NCBI GenBank assembly: GCA_000708835.1
Contig: DF237256.1
Coordinates: 7,307-71,306, forward strand
Direction: 5' to 3'
Origin: Klebsormidium nitens
Lineage: Eukaryota; Streptophyta; Klebsormidiophyceae; Klebsormidiales; Klebsormidiaceae
DNA length: 64,000 nucleotides
Part shown: positions 19,625 through 32,100 of the stretch, one piece after another
Layout of the letters: the number at the start of each line of letters is the position of its first letter
Numbering within the stretch: the stretch's first letter is position 1
The notes under the pieces: model-generated
What the model saw: the letters and a program-made list of their open reading frames with translations, nothing else
Databases searched by the model: none
What the model was told of the DNA's origin: nothing
Made by a program: the position numbers and the translations under genes

Positions 19625-22600
19625 ATGCAGACACAGCCAATGCTTGATATCCCGCCTGCCGTTCCAGGAGCAGCGGGGCAAGCAGGGCACGCAGTACCCT
19701 GTGAGTCCTCAAGTTAATTCCAAGAAAGCTTGCTCATGGCAATGACCTTACTGTCATTCTCGAACTGGAGAGGCTCTGTTGTGGCTCTGAGATGTTGCCA
19801 ATCTCATGCTACCTGCAAGGACACATATTGAGCATCTAGGGCCTTCTTGAATGTGCTCAAAATCTGACGTCTTAGATGTGTCTGCATTGTTCACAGCGGC
19901 ATTCTTTTGGAATGCGCTCTGGATTGGGTGTCCTGCCTTCTCTGTTGAATCTGCAATCTGCACAATGCCATCAAATACTTTCAGGCTGCAAAGGCTGTTA
20001 ATTGTCTTAGCAAGTCATTATGGTCACTGCCACTGGAAGACCGACATATCAAGTGCACCAGTCGTCATTCTGATCAGCTTTTGCAAAGATGTTTTTAACG
20101 TACTTACAAGCTTGTTCTGGTTCTCGGCATACCCCTTGCTATACAGCCTGTACATACCTGCATTTTGAAGCTGCTCTGTGCTGCTTAATTTTAGCCTTAA
20201 ACTTCCATATGGATCCTCATCTCACTGCTTCCCACCAACTACTTTTGCAGTGAACGCTCCTGCACGGGAGGCCCCTACCAAGCCCCCCGCGTCTGAGAAG
20301 AAGCCCCTGCTGCCCCCCGGCTTTGATTTTGTCCGCTTGCCCAACGGCGAGCTCAAATTGGTCCCACAACAGGGCCTGCAAGCACAGCGCCGCCGGGAGT
20401 CAAATGCAGCCTCCAAGCTTATAGTGAACGCGAGTAAGGAAGCGCGCAGGCTCGTGCGAGGCGTCTACAAAGAGCACCGCAATGCCGTGGGCCGGCGCGG
20501 CCTCGTTCCTGGGGGGAAGAGCGGGTCCCCCCAGAAGCGATCCGACATCGCTCTGCCCCCCATCCTGCAAGAAACGTCGTCGGCGTCGACCAGAATCGCT
20601 GCTCTAAGGGCCCTAGAAGCGCTCGGGTCCATCAACCTGAACCCCACAGTGCGGCACCCTCCGCAGCCGCAGGTCGACATTGGAAACCCCTGGGCGACGC
20701 GGCCGAATGGCGCGGGGCAGGGCCTGGGCCAGCCGAGTGCTTTTGGACCCCCCCCCTCAAGCACGGCGCGCGCCGAGGGGCCGAGCCGCTGCACAAGCGG
20801 CCGCGCTTCAAGGCGCCTGGCGCGACGGTTTTCAAGGCAGCCCCCACGCCTCCGAGGAGGCCCCCACCCCCCCAGCCGGAACCCCCCGCCCTGCCAGCCA
20901 ACATGCTCTGGGTACCTTCCCAAGTGCTCAATCCCGCAGCAAAACCCAACCCCCCCCGGCGCAAGCCCTCCTCGAGCTCCGTGTGGCGGCTGTATGGTGT
21001 GCTCCCCAATCAGGCGCCAGCGGGTTATGCCAACGGCCAGGCAGCCGCCCCGCCCCCCGCAAAGAAACGGAAAAACGAAGCAGCGGACGTGACCCCCCAG
21101 GTGGCGGCAATCCGGCTCGCGCTGGGGCTGACGCCAATGCCCCCGGTTATGGGTCCTACAGTCCCAATCACTTCTCCAGAGGAGGAGGAGGCCGCTCCCG
21201 AGGGCACCGTTTCGGAGCTCGAGGCGCAAGAAGAAGCGATCGCAGATATGCCGGACATGTTGAGCGAACCGGTGTCCGAAGCTCCTGCCACCACGCCCGA
21301 TCCGGCAGCAGACACGGGGGCAGCAGAGGCGGACGAAGCTGACGCAGGTGCCGAAACAGTGGGTGCAATACACGCTGATGCAGCAGCCCCCCCGGAAGAA
21401 GAAGCGGAGGGCCCTCCCCAAGAAGCGCTCGCAGACTTGTCCCCCCCGGGAGAGGAAATGGAGCTTGTGATAGAGGACGAGGGGTTTGGCATCCTAGACG
21501 AAGATGCGCAACCTGCCGAAGCAGAAGGCGAAGAAGGCGAACCGATTGCGGCGATCGCCGAGTCCGCGCCCCCCCCTCCGATGGAACGGGATCCCCGACT
21601 GCCCCTTGAGGGCACGTACGCCTTTTCTTTCCTTGCGGACCCGGGGGCCCCCGGCACGGCGTTGGAACTGCCCCCCGGGGTGCTGCGCAGGGAGGGCACG
21701 CTGCGCGACCGTGCGTCGCTCAAGTACCCGAAGAAGATGCAGGGCATCGCGCCGGGGGCCAACATGCGGCGGCTGGCGGTGGACGTTACGACAGGTGAGA
21801 GGATCGCTATGGGTTTTCAGGGGGTGCGGGTCTTCCAGACGTTGCTACAGACGGGGGAATCGCTGATGTCTGGGCAATGGGGGGACCGGGTGGTGGACGT
21901 TAAGATAGGTGATGGAGGTTCCTGATAACCCTGAGGTGGGCAGGTGGGGGAGACGGGCTAGATTGTGGCTAATCTTGCAACATCGCCGGAAGCAGTTGCG
22001 GGTCGTCGTTACAAGTCTCAGCATGGCGGGTTCACCAGGTGGCTGCTGCAAGCGCCGCTTGACTCTGTCAGTTGACCATTTCGAGCCGACTGCTTCGAGC
22101 CTCTGGTGAAGATTGAAACAACATTTGTATGCCGTATTCGTTGTGACGCTGCTCGAAGGTCGTTGTCACGTCACCTCAAAGACTGCTGTCACATCTTGGA
22201 AACAAGGTTCAGACGCAAGCATGGGCTTCATGCAGCCCCCGACCGTGAGTTTGATGCCAAGGTGGAGGTGGCGGTCAAGCTGGCGAAGGAGGAGGCCTCC
22301 CCCCTCACGAAAACGGTCGCATGGGCCGCCCAGCAGTTGCAGGTGAGCATCAGCGTTTATTGTGCTCTTGTAAGGAAACACGAGGGATCTAGTTCTACTT
22401 AGTCAGTACTCAAATGTTGTATACGACGGAATTCAACGAACGCCGTCAGATCTTGCTATGACTTGCTTTCTTTGCCTTGTTTGCGGTAAAAGTACCAACA
22501 GTACCGCAGTATCTACCTATTTTGCACGACCTCGGTTTTTCTTCGAGACACCTCGCCCCCTGTCGTAGACCGACAATGTCGAATGGAAAAAGAAAGAGAT

Positions 22601-24436
22601 TTGATAGTCTACGAGCGACTTTGACATCTGTTCTATCGCATTGGCGCTGACTCATTAGACGGCAAGGGGTTCGATCCTTTACTCTATAGAGGTAACTCGA
22701 AGAAAGAGTATCAGTCTAGAACGAAGGGCACAACCACGATCAGATGGAAAGATATTGCACGGAGTTGGAAGTTGAGGTTGTAGGCACGTTCCTCCTTATA
22801 GAAATGCAACTCTGCTACGGCCCCTCTGCTTAAATGTTCCCGTCAACCCGTTCTTCTTGATTGCCTTCAATTCTTACTAGCAGATTCGTCTCGCATTGGA
22901 ACAGCCCAGCACGTCCCCAGTCGTTATGCCGACAAAGATGCACCTAGGGACTCGGCCCAACTTGATCCCTTGTTGATGACCGCTTCCAACCATCTTCTGG
23001 CTCCATACTAACAGTCAATATGAAGCTCACCGCGCATAAGACTTCAATCTAGGTTTAGTAAGCTTCAGGTTTAGTGAGCCAACCAGCCCGAGACGGGTGG
23101 GGTTGTTTAGGGGTTTAAGTTGAGAACGGAGCGGGTGATTTTGGGGGCTAATTTTTTTGGTTTTAGTGTAGGGGCTTACTATACCTAAAGCTCACTATAC
23201 CTGGATTGAAGAGACATTCACCGGGGCCCCCCCCATTACAACACAGGTGCGCGGCGCCGTCATGATGACGAGTGTGACGGAGCACTACTACCACTTCCTG
23301 GGGGAGGAGTTTGCGCGCGACGACTGGGAGGCGCTCCCCCCCGCCCACCTGATGGACCTCATCCAAGGCCGGCTGTATCCGCTGGTCGCCGCGTCGTCGT
23401 TCAGCAAGAAGCACGGCTATATGCTGCACCGCAAGCTGGGGGTGCAACACCTGTACGAGGTAAGCAGAATATTGGATTTTGATCGATGTAGTGAACAGTG
23501 GACATTAACCGGGACGGGTAAGGTTAGTTAGGGGTTTAGGGTGGGTACGGGTGCAGAGCGAGTGATCTTTTAGGTTAGGGTTTTTGATAACCCAAAAATG
23601 CTTCCTGTTCACTGGGGTTGCTGTTCAGTAGGTTGAGAAATACCCATATCGGAGTCAAGCGGTCCGTTCTTGCGATTGGATACCCAGCCTGAGAAAAAAG
23701 GTTTATCAAAGTGAAATGCATAAGGGTGCTTTGAGACGCTTGAGCGCCCGCGCGTTGGGTAAGGCTCATGGGGTTTGTTGCATCGCACGGTGTCGCGTCT
23801 TCCTGAAGCCTCATGCATCCCAACCCTCTTTCAGCGCTGAACGTTTGCCAAGCTTCGCTTTATGGTTTGACAAGCCCCGATGAGTCGAACAAAGGCGACA
23901 ACTGAACAACCAAAGGGTATAACAACCTTCGAGCTGGCGGGCCAGGTTCGTGGACCGTGTCCTAATCCAATTTTTCGCTCCCCACTAGGCCATGACGGAG
24001 CTTCGGGTGGTTGAGAGGCGGCGGAACCGCGCAGCAGGGTTCCCTGCCTATGTTCCCCCCAACGCCCGAGGGGCCACAAACAAAAGGGGCCCCAAGCCTG
24101 CGGGTATGTCGGCTCGGGAAATAACCGAAGTGGTTGGAACCCTGGGAGTGCATCCGGGGCTCGAGGAAGGGGCACGCCGGGAACCGCAGCCGAGGCAAAC
24201 GGAGGAGGAGGAAGAGGTGAGGGGAACACGAAAGCACGTTCTCAGGTCCACGTGTCCTTAACATTGCCAGGTCCGACGGCGAGAGCTGGAACTCACAGTG
24301 CCATGAGTGTGGTGGGGGTAATGATGTCCGTTGTTCACGAGAGATTTGTTGTTGTTGTCGTTTGCAGGAAAACGAAACAACCTCGCCCAGGAAGGCCAGA
24401 ACGAAGCCTGCTTCTAGGAAGACTGGCTGGTTGTAG
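19625..24436 (+). CDS. Unrecognised proline/alanine-rich, acidic, probably nuclear protein (one apparent frameshift)
   Basis: I do not recognise this protein. Six exons fit by phase: 19625-19700, 20251-21908, 22236-22342, 23247-23459, 23989-24216 and 24368-24436. The start MQTQPMLDIPPAVPG gives an exon whose phase fits the next one exactly. The long second exon reads in one frame to about 20747, then continues in another after a run of nine C (20748-20756). The total is one base short of a multiple of three, so one missing C would restore about 783 residues. Basic nuclear-localisation-like clusters (LHKRPRFK, PPAKKRKNE) occur. A very acidic stretch follows (about 21175-21600), then a better structured block (YAFSFLADPG to GDRVVDVKI). 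Exon 4 contains HYYHFLGEEFARDDWEALPP and is Trp/Tyr/His-rich. The basic C-terminus ends KTGWL. It could be a chromatin or transcription factor, but this is inferred from composition only. Confidence 0.7.
23042..23211. mobile_element. MITE-like element, copy 2
   Basis: Inverted ends CTTCAATC(T/C)AGGT(T/A)TAGT flank an interior with GACGGGTGGGGTTGTTTAGG and AACGGAGCGGGTGATT, the core shared with copy 1. It lies in intron 3 of the unrecognised plus-strand gene. About 170 bp, no coding capacity. Confidence 0.65.
23490..23613. mobile_element. MITE-like element, copy 3
   Basis: AGTGAACAG at the left is inverted as CTGTTCACT at the right. The interior carries GGGACGGGTAAGGTTAGTTA, GGGTACGGGTGCAGAGCG and AGGTTAGGGTTTTTGAT, nearly identical to copy 1. 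It lies just after exon 4 of the same gene, so the same gene hosts two family members. The ends match those of the element at 42950-43056, not those of copies 1 and 2. Confidence 0.6.
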
Positions 24437-26109
24437 CTCAAAGCACCGTTCCTAGCAATAGACGACCTCTCCAACCGGGGCACATGTGTGCTGGTCGACT
24501 GCGATTCTTAATGAGCGGAGTGTGGATCACTTGGTCGCAGGTACCTACTGGTGTTGAGGGCCCGCGCTGAACAATGTTTGGAGTTCAAAGAAGCGTACAG
24601 GTTCAGATAAGGCCTAATTCGCAAAATCGGTCAACCGATTCTTGCTCTCCTATATAAGCAACAGCTTGGTCGGATCTGAATCGTCAGCAAATGGCAAACG
24701 AGCTATTGGTCGGACACGGACGGGCAGCGTCATCTTACTATTACCATGTCAGCGACAACGATAGACGTGCAGCATCACCACTTATAAAGACGGTCGCCAA
24801 GTTCTTTGAACTCTGATACAGATTGATGAGTGATTGATGAGCTTGTAAGTTTGTGGCTGCGAAATCATGACGCGCCTGAACGTCAAAAATGGTGCCGGTG
24901 CAAGCTTGAACCCTAGACTCACATGCTTGTAGAGTCATGCATTGATCAACGTATGCGAACTTGCTGCGTTTAGGACTCCTCTATATATATGTCACCTCAC
25001 GTGCAACGTACATGCCACATGGGACTCGACACATGCAAACTTTCGACACGCGCTTATAAAATGACCCGCGAATTCAGTTTCTCGCGGCAGCTCCGGCCGT
25101 GCATATTATAATGTGTACACGTCGTACATCTACCTAGCTCCAGCGATAATCTCGTTAAGCGCCGGCCGGTGTATTACTGACCCGGATACCTCATTGCACC
25201 TAGTGCTCAGATAAGCAACCGTCACCGCATGACCGATGGAGCATGGATCTGTATGCTTTTGCAGCCTCACGCGCAGCAAGAAAAGCCAGTATACACAGGC
25301 CAGTTATATGAGGTTGGGACCCTCTGGAGGATTGGAGGGTCGGACCGTCATTTGACCGGATCCTGTCAGGACAAATGACAGAGGAGTCGGGTCGCGCGTC
25401 CGGTCGGAGTTTGACTTATCGAGTACAATTTTAAACCGGCGAAATTACGCGTTATCTTCTGCGAGTCCGCGGCAAACTTTAAAGCCTAGGAAATAACGAA
25501 AGTTGGCGATTTTTTTGCGGGCTAAACAGGAGGTGAAACACCTAACCCTCCCGGCTTTGAGCACCCCTACCTATGTACCCTCTGCTCAAAGCCGAGAGGG
25601 TTAGGTGTTCCGGATCCTGTTCAAGCCGCAAAAAATTCGCCAACTTTAGCTATTTGTTGCCCCTTGAAAATCCGCCGCAGACTCAAACAAGATAACGCGA
25701 AATTTTGCCGGTTTTAAATTTGACTCGATAAATTGAACTCCGACCGGACGCGCGACAGAAAAGTCCCGACTCCTCCGGTCAATTGTCCTGACGGTGTCCG
25801 GTCAAATGACGGTCGGACCCTCCAATCCTCCGGAGGGTGCCAACCTCATATAACTGGCCTGTGATATAGCATGACTATGATGGTTTGATTATACCATCCT
25901 GGGCCACGAACACTCATGCAATCCGTTTTGATGGCGAAGACTCTTTTGACAGTAGATTTATTCTTAAGTTTGCAGAGTCGATGATGCTACGGCCACACTG
26001 ACGATCCGACTCGTTGGGAAGTTAGCCATGGGTGATGGGCTGAGGATTCAGGCGCTTGTGCACTATTGCCAGATCACCTGAACGAGAGCATTTGATCTGA
26101 AGGTAATTC
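24437..26109. other. Convergent intergenic region hosting a foldback element
   Basis: This is the spacer between the 3' ends of the unrecognised plus-strand gene and MON2. TATA-like words occur at about 24651 (CCTATATAAG), 24973 and 25056, but none leads into a supported gene. The central 570 bp is a foldback element (separate entry). The remainder shows no coding or RNA gene I can support. Confidence 0.6.
25294..25863. mobile_element. Large foldback (long hairpin) element, 570 bp
   Basis: The left half from CACAGGCCAGTTATATGAGG is mirrored almost throughout by the right half ending CCTCATATAACTGGCCTGTG. The arms run about 25294-25563 and 25583-25863 around a loop of only about 19 bases. ATA flanks the element on both sides, compatible with a short target duplication. 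There is no open frame of note. A transcript would fold into a hairpin with arms of some 270 nt and many mismatches, a potential small-RNA source. The type is a non-autonomous DNA element of unknown superfamily. Confidence 0.85.
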
Positions 26110-29100
26110 TTAGACGGGCAGCTCCTTGATGTTTCTGACCAGGCCCAGCTCGGCCCCTAGCAAGCGGAAAAGAACGAGCACTAGCTCCCGCACTCGAGGT
26201 TCCCTGCACATCAAGAGCTCCGAAGTCAAAGAGAAGCGAAGATGCCCTGCAGTGATGTTCATCCGAGACCCCAATGGATGCTAAGAAGCAAGCTTGATGT
26301 GTTGAAGCTTGACCTTGTGCAAGAGCTTGCAGCCTTTGCTCGATTGTTCCAACTTTGAAGCAGCATCACATCCTTAAAAGAAAAGGGCGAATTGCTTCAT
26401 TGGGGGACCGCTCAGAGTCTCTTTCCGAGGGAAGGTTTGCTTGGAGATTCTCGCCCCATTTGAGCTCACTCTTTTTCGGCGGTGAGTCTCTAGCACAGCA
26501 AGCAGCAGATGCCTCTAAAGAACGTGCCAACACCATCGGAGACCCTTCCGCAGAAGCACAGTGAGACTTCACGTATCGAGGAAAGACGACACCAGACTCG
26601 CTGCGAGCACCCTGTAGCCCCGACACTTTTGCAGGCAGCCCAGCCTCTGCTGACTCCTCACCTGGAGATGACCATTTCGCACAGGGGGGTGTACAGCAGC
26701 AGCAGGTGCGCGCGCTCCCACCCTAGTTGCCGCCCCTCGTCGTCCTTCCAGGACGTCCGGCCGCCCCCCCGAGAACGTCCGGTCCCGTTCGTGAACGCCC
26801 GCGCCGCAGCGCCCTCCGCTTTGTGCGGCCCCAGGGGGATGTCGATCACGGAGGCGGCCTGCGGGTGGAGAACTAGGCGCGCGAGCTCTTGGAGCATGCA
26901 CACCAGCTCGTCAAGGCGCATCTGGGGAAGGCGAGTGTCGCCTGCACGAGATTTGTCAAATGTCATCTTCTGGCTGACGCAATTTGTGATCAGGCAGAAG
27001 CAAAACGTAGTAAATGGACTTTCCGAGCGACTTTTGCCAGTTCGATCGTTGCCGGTTCGATCGTTGCCGGTCCGGCCGTTGAGGTAGGCTGCGCATTTCA
27101 CAGCGACCAGGCGGGATCGCTCCAGTGGCTTTCTACACGTCAAGTAGTGCCTGAGCGGCGGGCACCTGAACACAGCGTAGCCAAATTGTCACCTGAACTC
27201 TGTTTTCATAGCTCTTTCATGAGCAGTTGTTGCAGGCCCTCACTAGCACGGCAAGAAAGCGACGGAACTCACCAACTTCGCTCTCGTCCTCTGCGAACCG
27301 CTTCAGGATGGAGTCGCAACGGGCGATCAAGATGGGGAGAGCAACACGGGCGCCGATAACCGACGAGGAGTCGTACCCGTCCTGGGGGCCCCCTCGGCTG
27401 CCAAAGGACAGGACACAACATGCTGAGCTGCAATTTGAGACGTGTACTTTGCACGTCTTTGCAGCAGCACGAGACCGTTTGCTAACAACTAGGGCGACTG
27501 CCAATCACCAAGAGCTAGTACCAAGAAGCCGCCATACGCATTGTATTGAACTGGAAATCTTGAAAAGGCGGACTTTGTGTGGCATGAGCACCAGCTAGCC
27601 CAATGCAGGTCTCTTCTACGAATCAACCTGACCTCAGGTTTCGGTTCTGGTCTTACTTTCTCGGATTCCTGGAGTCAAACTGGCGCTCTTTACACCTGGA
27701 AGTGAATGCAGCGGCACTAGCAAGACTTCGAGGAGATCAAAGCGGAACCTGAGGATGAAAGTCCGGACAGATGCACGATAGGCTGTCTGAAAGCAAACAG
27801 CCAAGGGGCACCCGCCTCACCCGCACAACACGAACAGGCGCACCAGGCACGCCAGCGAGAACCGGCTGCAGTTCTCCGGCACAGCCTTCCCGAGCGGCAG
27901 CTGCGACGTGCGCGCCGCGCAGTTGTCGATCACCGCCACCAGCCGCCGCTGCACCTCCTCCGGCGCTTCCCTACAGTGCGCCAGCACCCGCTCGCACAGC
28001 GTGTCCAGCGCCACGCCCTCCAGCTGCTCGTCGCTCTTGGCGGTCTCCGGGGGGATCCCCCCGAGCTGCGGCTTCCCGCAGGCGCCCAGCAGGAAGTCCT
28101 CGAAGAGCTGCGCGAGCTCCTTCCACAGCCGCGGCCGCCCAAGCTCGCCGAGGGCCTCGGAGGGATCCCCCTCCAGGCGGCGCTGCAGTGCGGCGGTCCA
28201 GTCTTCCAGCGACGCGGAGTCGACCGCCTCTGCGGTGGGGCTCGCGATGTTCCAGTCGGGGGAGCTTTCCGGGGTGCCTAACGCGGCGTTCAAGACCTGT
28301 TTTAGGCATCGGACGGCCACACGCCAGAGGTCCGAGTCGGGCGCGTCGCGCCGCGTGATCATGCACCGCCCGAGCGCGGCGACCACGTCCGGCAGGACCA
28401 TCACCTGCGCGTCTTTCGGGGCGTGCCCGCAGTACGACTCGGTGAGGACCGCACAGACCTTCTCCGCAAACAGAGGGGAGAGAGCACCGGGCGCAATTTC
28501 CGGGTAGTCGTCTGACGACTCTTGACTCTCCAATGCGTCCCCGTCCGCCGCTTCCTCGACTGTGGCTGCTGCGGTTGCTTTCGACGCGTCCTCAGGCTCT
28601 TGAGAAGGCGCCGCAGGTTGGCCGTTCTCGACTACTTCTCGTGGTTGCTCATCCGCAGCGCTCTTGGGCAACGGCTTGGGGGACTCCTCCGAGGGCCGCC
28701 TGCTGCCCCCGCCCCACAGAGATGACACCCAGCCCGTGAAGCTGCTGTCCGGCTCTGCCTCCGGACCGTCCGAACCGGGCTGCTCCATTTTCGGACCGTC
28801 CACCGAACCGTTCTGCACCGGAGCGTTGTTAGGAGCGCCTACTTCATCCCTTCCTTTGTCGAAGTTCAGCTCGTGAGACACCAACGACGTGACGGACGTT
28901 TCCAGGGGGTCCGTACGCTTGGCGTCCGCACCCCCCCCCTTCTTTCTCCTGTACTTTTGCGGCACCCGGCAGTAGGGCAGCCGCACCGCCTCGCCCCCGG
29001 GCAGGTACCCCACCATCTGCTGCAGCAGCGCCGGCCAGAGCGCCACGTGGCGCTCCCCGATTGGCCGCATCTGCGGCAGAACGTCGAGCACCGTGCGCTG

Positions 29101-32100
29101 GACCTGGGGGAGCGTCCCCGGCAGGCTGGCGCTGTCTTCCGGAAGCAGCGGCCACTTTGCGAGGACGTCGATCATCGCGAGGGCGCGCAGGAAGTCGGTC
29201 GGTTCGAATGCGGCGGAACACTTGGAGTAGAGCGCGCCCAGGCTCTCCAGGAGCTCGAGCCGCGCCTTGAGGGCGACGCGGCTCTCGGGCTGCACCGAGC
29301 GCCGGGCGGCGTCCTCGAGCAGGTCGAAGGCCGAGTCCCAGTAGGACCGGGGGAGGGTGCCCTGGATGGGGAAAGGGGAGGTGAGTCAGCTGAGTGACGT
29401 ACAAATACACGGGCTGCTTGAATTGGCAAAGCACAGCGAATGCGGCTCTGGAGTTGTCGTATTCAGTGGACCGAGTGCGTGCTTTTCGCAGCACACAGAT
29501 TGACAGAGGTTCTCCTCTCAAACAAGCTCGAATGTACTATGTAACATCCAAGGGACCTTACGGGCTTCAATAGCAGGATCTACAAGCAAGGCAAGCATGG
29601 TAGCAGCAGGGTGTTTCAGAGCGCCGCAATTTTGAACCATTAAACGTGCCAAGATTTGGCTCAGGCCTGCAAGATCGTCTTCTTCCAAGCCCGTTCGATC
29701 CCTGGCAATCAGTCCTTGTACTTAATTGCGAGGTGAAACGGTTGGAAAACAATCCCCGATGCAAGCAAAAAAGCCATGAGAAGAGCTGAAAGATCGCTTC
29801 TTTTCTTTGCATCATTCTCCGAGCAGAAATCAGTTGCCGCACATCTGCCCCACCTTGGACGCCTGGGCTTGCAGCACAGTGTGGATGGAGCTGACGGCCG
29901 CGATGCCGACCTCCTTGCTGCCCTCGGCGATGCTCTCCGCGACGAACTGGAGGTACGAGCTCCAGGCCTTGTCGAAGTCGGGCATGGCCTCGAGGAGCCG
30001 GAAGTAGGAGCGCAGCAGGCGCGACATGCCGCTCAGGTACATCACCAGCGTCTCGTCCCACTGCTTCTGGGCCGTGTTGCGGCTGCGGGGCAGAAGCGCG
30101 ATGGAGTCAGTGAGAAAATGGGGAAGCACGCGGATTCTAAAGCAGAGGGCCTGAACCCGCTCGGGATCCCGTCAAGTGATCCGGTTCACGTGAGAAAGAC
30201 GGGCCTACATTAGCATCTGCACTCACGCCGGCGTACAATACTGCCTGGGGTGTAGTAAGGTGACGAGTTTGTGCTCTCGAAAACACTTGCTTCTACAAGT
30301 AAACAGTGTTCCTGCTCTTAATGTCACAAACAAGTCCTCATGGCAGAGTGAGACCCTGAACTGCGGGTTACTATTTGGAGCAAAGCCGTATGTGCACGTG
30401 AGCCGTACCTGTGGTGCACCAGCATAAGGACCGTTTTGCCCCCCGCCTTTCCCAGCTCCCGGCCCGCAGACTCCTCCTTGGATGACGTGGCAGCTAGGTG
30501 CTTGACGTTCTCCAGGAGCGGCAGCAGCAGCTCCCACACGCAGTGACGCCACAGCTCGGCCGAGATGCGGGACCCGTGGCTGACCAGCGACGCGAAAAGG
30601 GTGCGGATGCCGGAGTTGCGCACCTGGGAAGAGGGGGCTCATTGGTTAGGAAAGACTGCCTACCTGCTCAGCATGTAACGTTCTTTTCTCTTAACCCGCT
30701 TGTGTGGTTCACCTGCATTAGTTGGTGAGAGCCGAGAAGGGACAAAACAATATAAGCTAGACAAGCTCGTAGGTGCTGGCAAAGGCAACTTGAGCCCTTC
30801 CGAAGGGACTTTGGAGGCTCGGATTCAATGACTTGGGCAAGAACTAGATTTTTAAGCAGGACTTCACAGGATCGCGGAAAGAAAATGATTTCGCATGACG
30901 TAAAGAGGGCCACCAGGAGCGTCGAGATTTGAGCAAGTGTACATACAGAAGCAAACAGAATTACTCTCAACGCCTTTCAAAGCCGTCCCTCGGAGTATCC
31001 ATGTACAAACGGCCGCTGACCTCTGGCCTGTCATCGGTACACAGCGCCTGGAGCTCCAGGAATACGTCCCCCAGCAGCTGCTCATTCTTCGCGTCCAGCT
31101 TATGGCTCCCCTCGTCGGCGCCTCCCAACCACGGGCCGCCTCCTTCCCCCGCTCTGGGGTTCTCCCTCCCTGGCGACGTCCCAAGTCCCATTTCTTTTCC
31201 AGCCAAGCCTCCCTTCCCTACCGGACTCTCCCCAGCCAGCACCTCTTTCCGACTGCCCGACTCCCCTTCGGACGGCCGCGACAGCCCCGGCCCCAGTCGC
31301 GACGGCGGCCGGCCGTTCTCCTTTGCGTCGCTGGTCGTCGCGCCCGCATGGCTCTGCTTCCGCGCCTCGAGCGGTGACCCCACGTCCACCACAGCCTCTT
31401 GGCCGCCCTTCCCGAAGAAGTCGGCCGTCGTCCAGAGGAGCGTGACCGCAGTCAGGCTGATGTTCAGGTCCGCCTTCTGGGCGCCGTACGCGCCCGCGAC
31501 CTCGACGCACGTGCGCAGCGCGTCCGCGGGCATCGTCGCGAGGCAGTCGTTCATCACGACGCGGACGCTCTGGAAGCCGAGCGGGACGAGGTCCTTCTCC
31601 GCGTCGGTCGCGACGCGCCCGAGCAGCTTCAGCAGCACGGGCCAGCTGTGGTACAGCCGCTCCCCGTGCCGCTCCAGGATATGCAACAGACTCCGCAGCG
31701 CGCCCGCGCGCATGTCCCCGTCCTTGGCGCCGTACAATCGGACCAACGGCTGGATGACCAGCACTTCGAACTTCTCGTTCAGCGGCCGGGGCCCAACGTC
31801 CAGCAAGAGCTCTTTCGGCCGCAGCTTGCTAGCGCTCGGGCTAAACGTTCCGCCGGCCCCTTCCGCGTCGTGGCTCTTCCTTCGCTTCGCCTCCTTGTCG
31901 CGGCCCGCCGCGGCCTCCTCCTTCACTTTCCCGCAGCCCAGCACGGCGGTCAGCAGCCGATCCAAGGCGTCGAGCGCCGCCGTCCGCACGGCCGGGCTCT
32001 CGTGCTCCGTCAGTTCCAACAGGTGGCCCGTCACTTCGTCCCAGAGTCGGTCCACCCGGTGCAGGTTGTGCATCACCGTGTCGACCATCCGGTCCACCGC

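Noticed and set aside
19454-19963. Minus-strand frames with Cys-rich segments resembling a zinc finger
   Set aside because: The plus strand gives a start exon (19625-19700) with exact phase to the next exon. The Cys spacing matches no finger I know.
20465-21421. 318-codon minus-strand frame
   Set aside because: It is the shadow of the plus-strand unrecognised gene, with Gly/Arg/Cys-rich low-complexity composition and no splice context.
22640-22690. GGTTCGATCC resembling a tRNA B box
   Set aside because: No A box at the right distance and no cloverleaf; it lies in an intron.
23510-23590. Telomere-like TTAGGG/TTTAGGG words
   Set aside because: Only a few degenerate units occur, embedded in a dispersed MITE-like core found four times. 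Not an interstitial telomere array.
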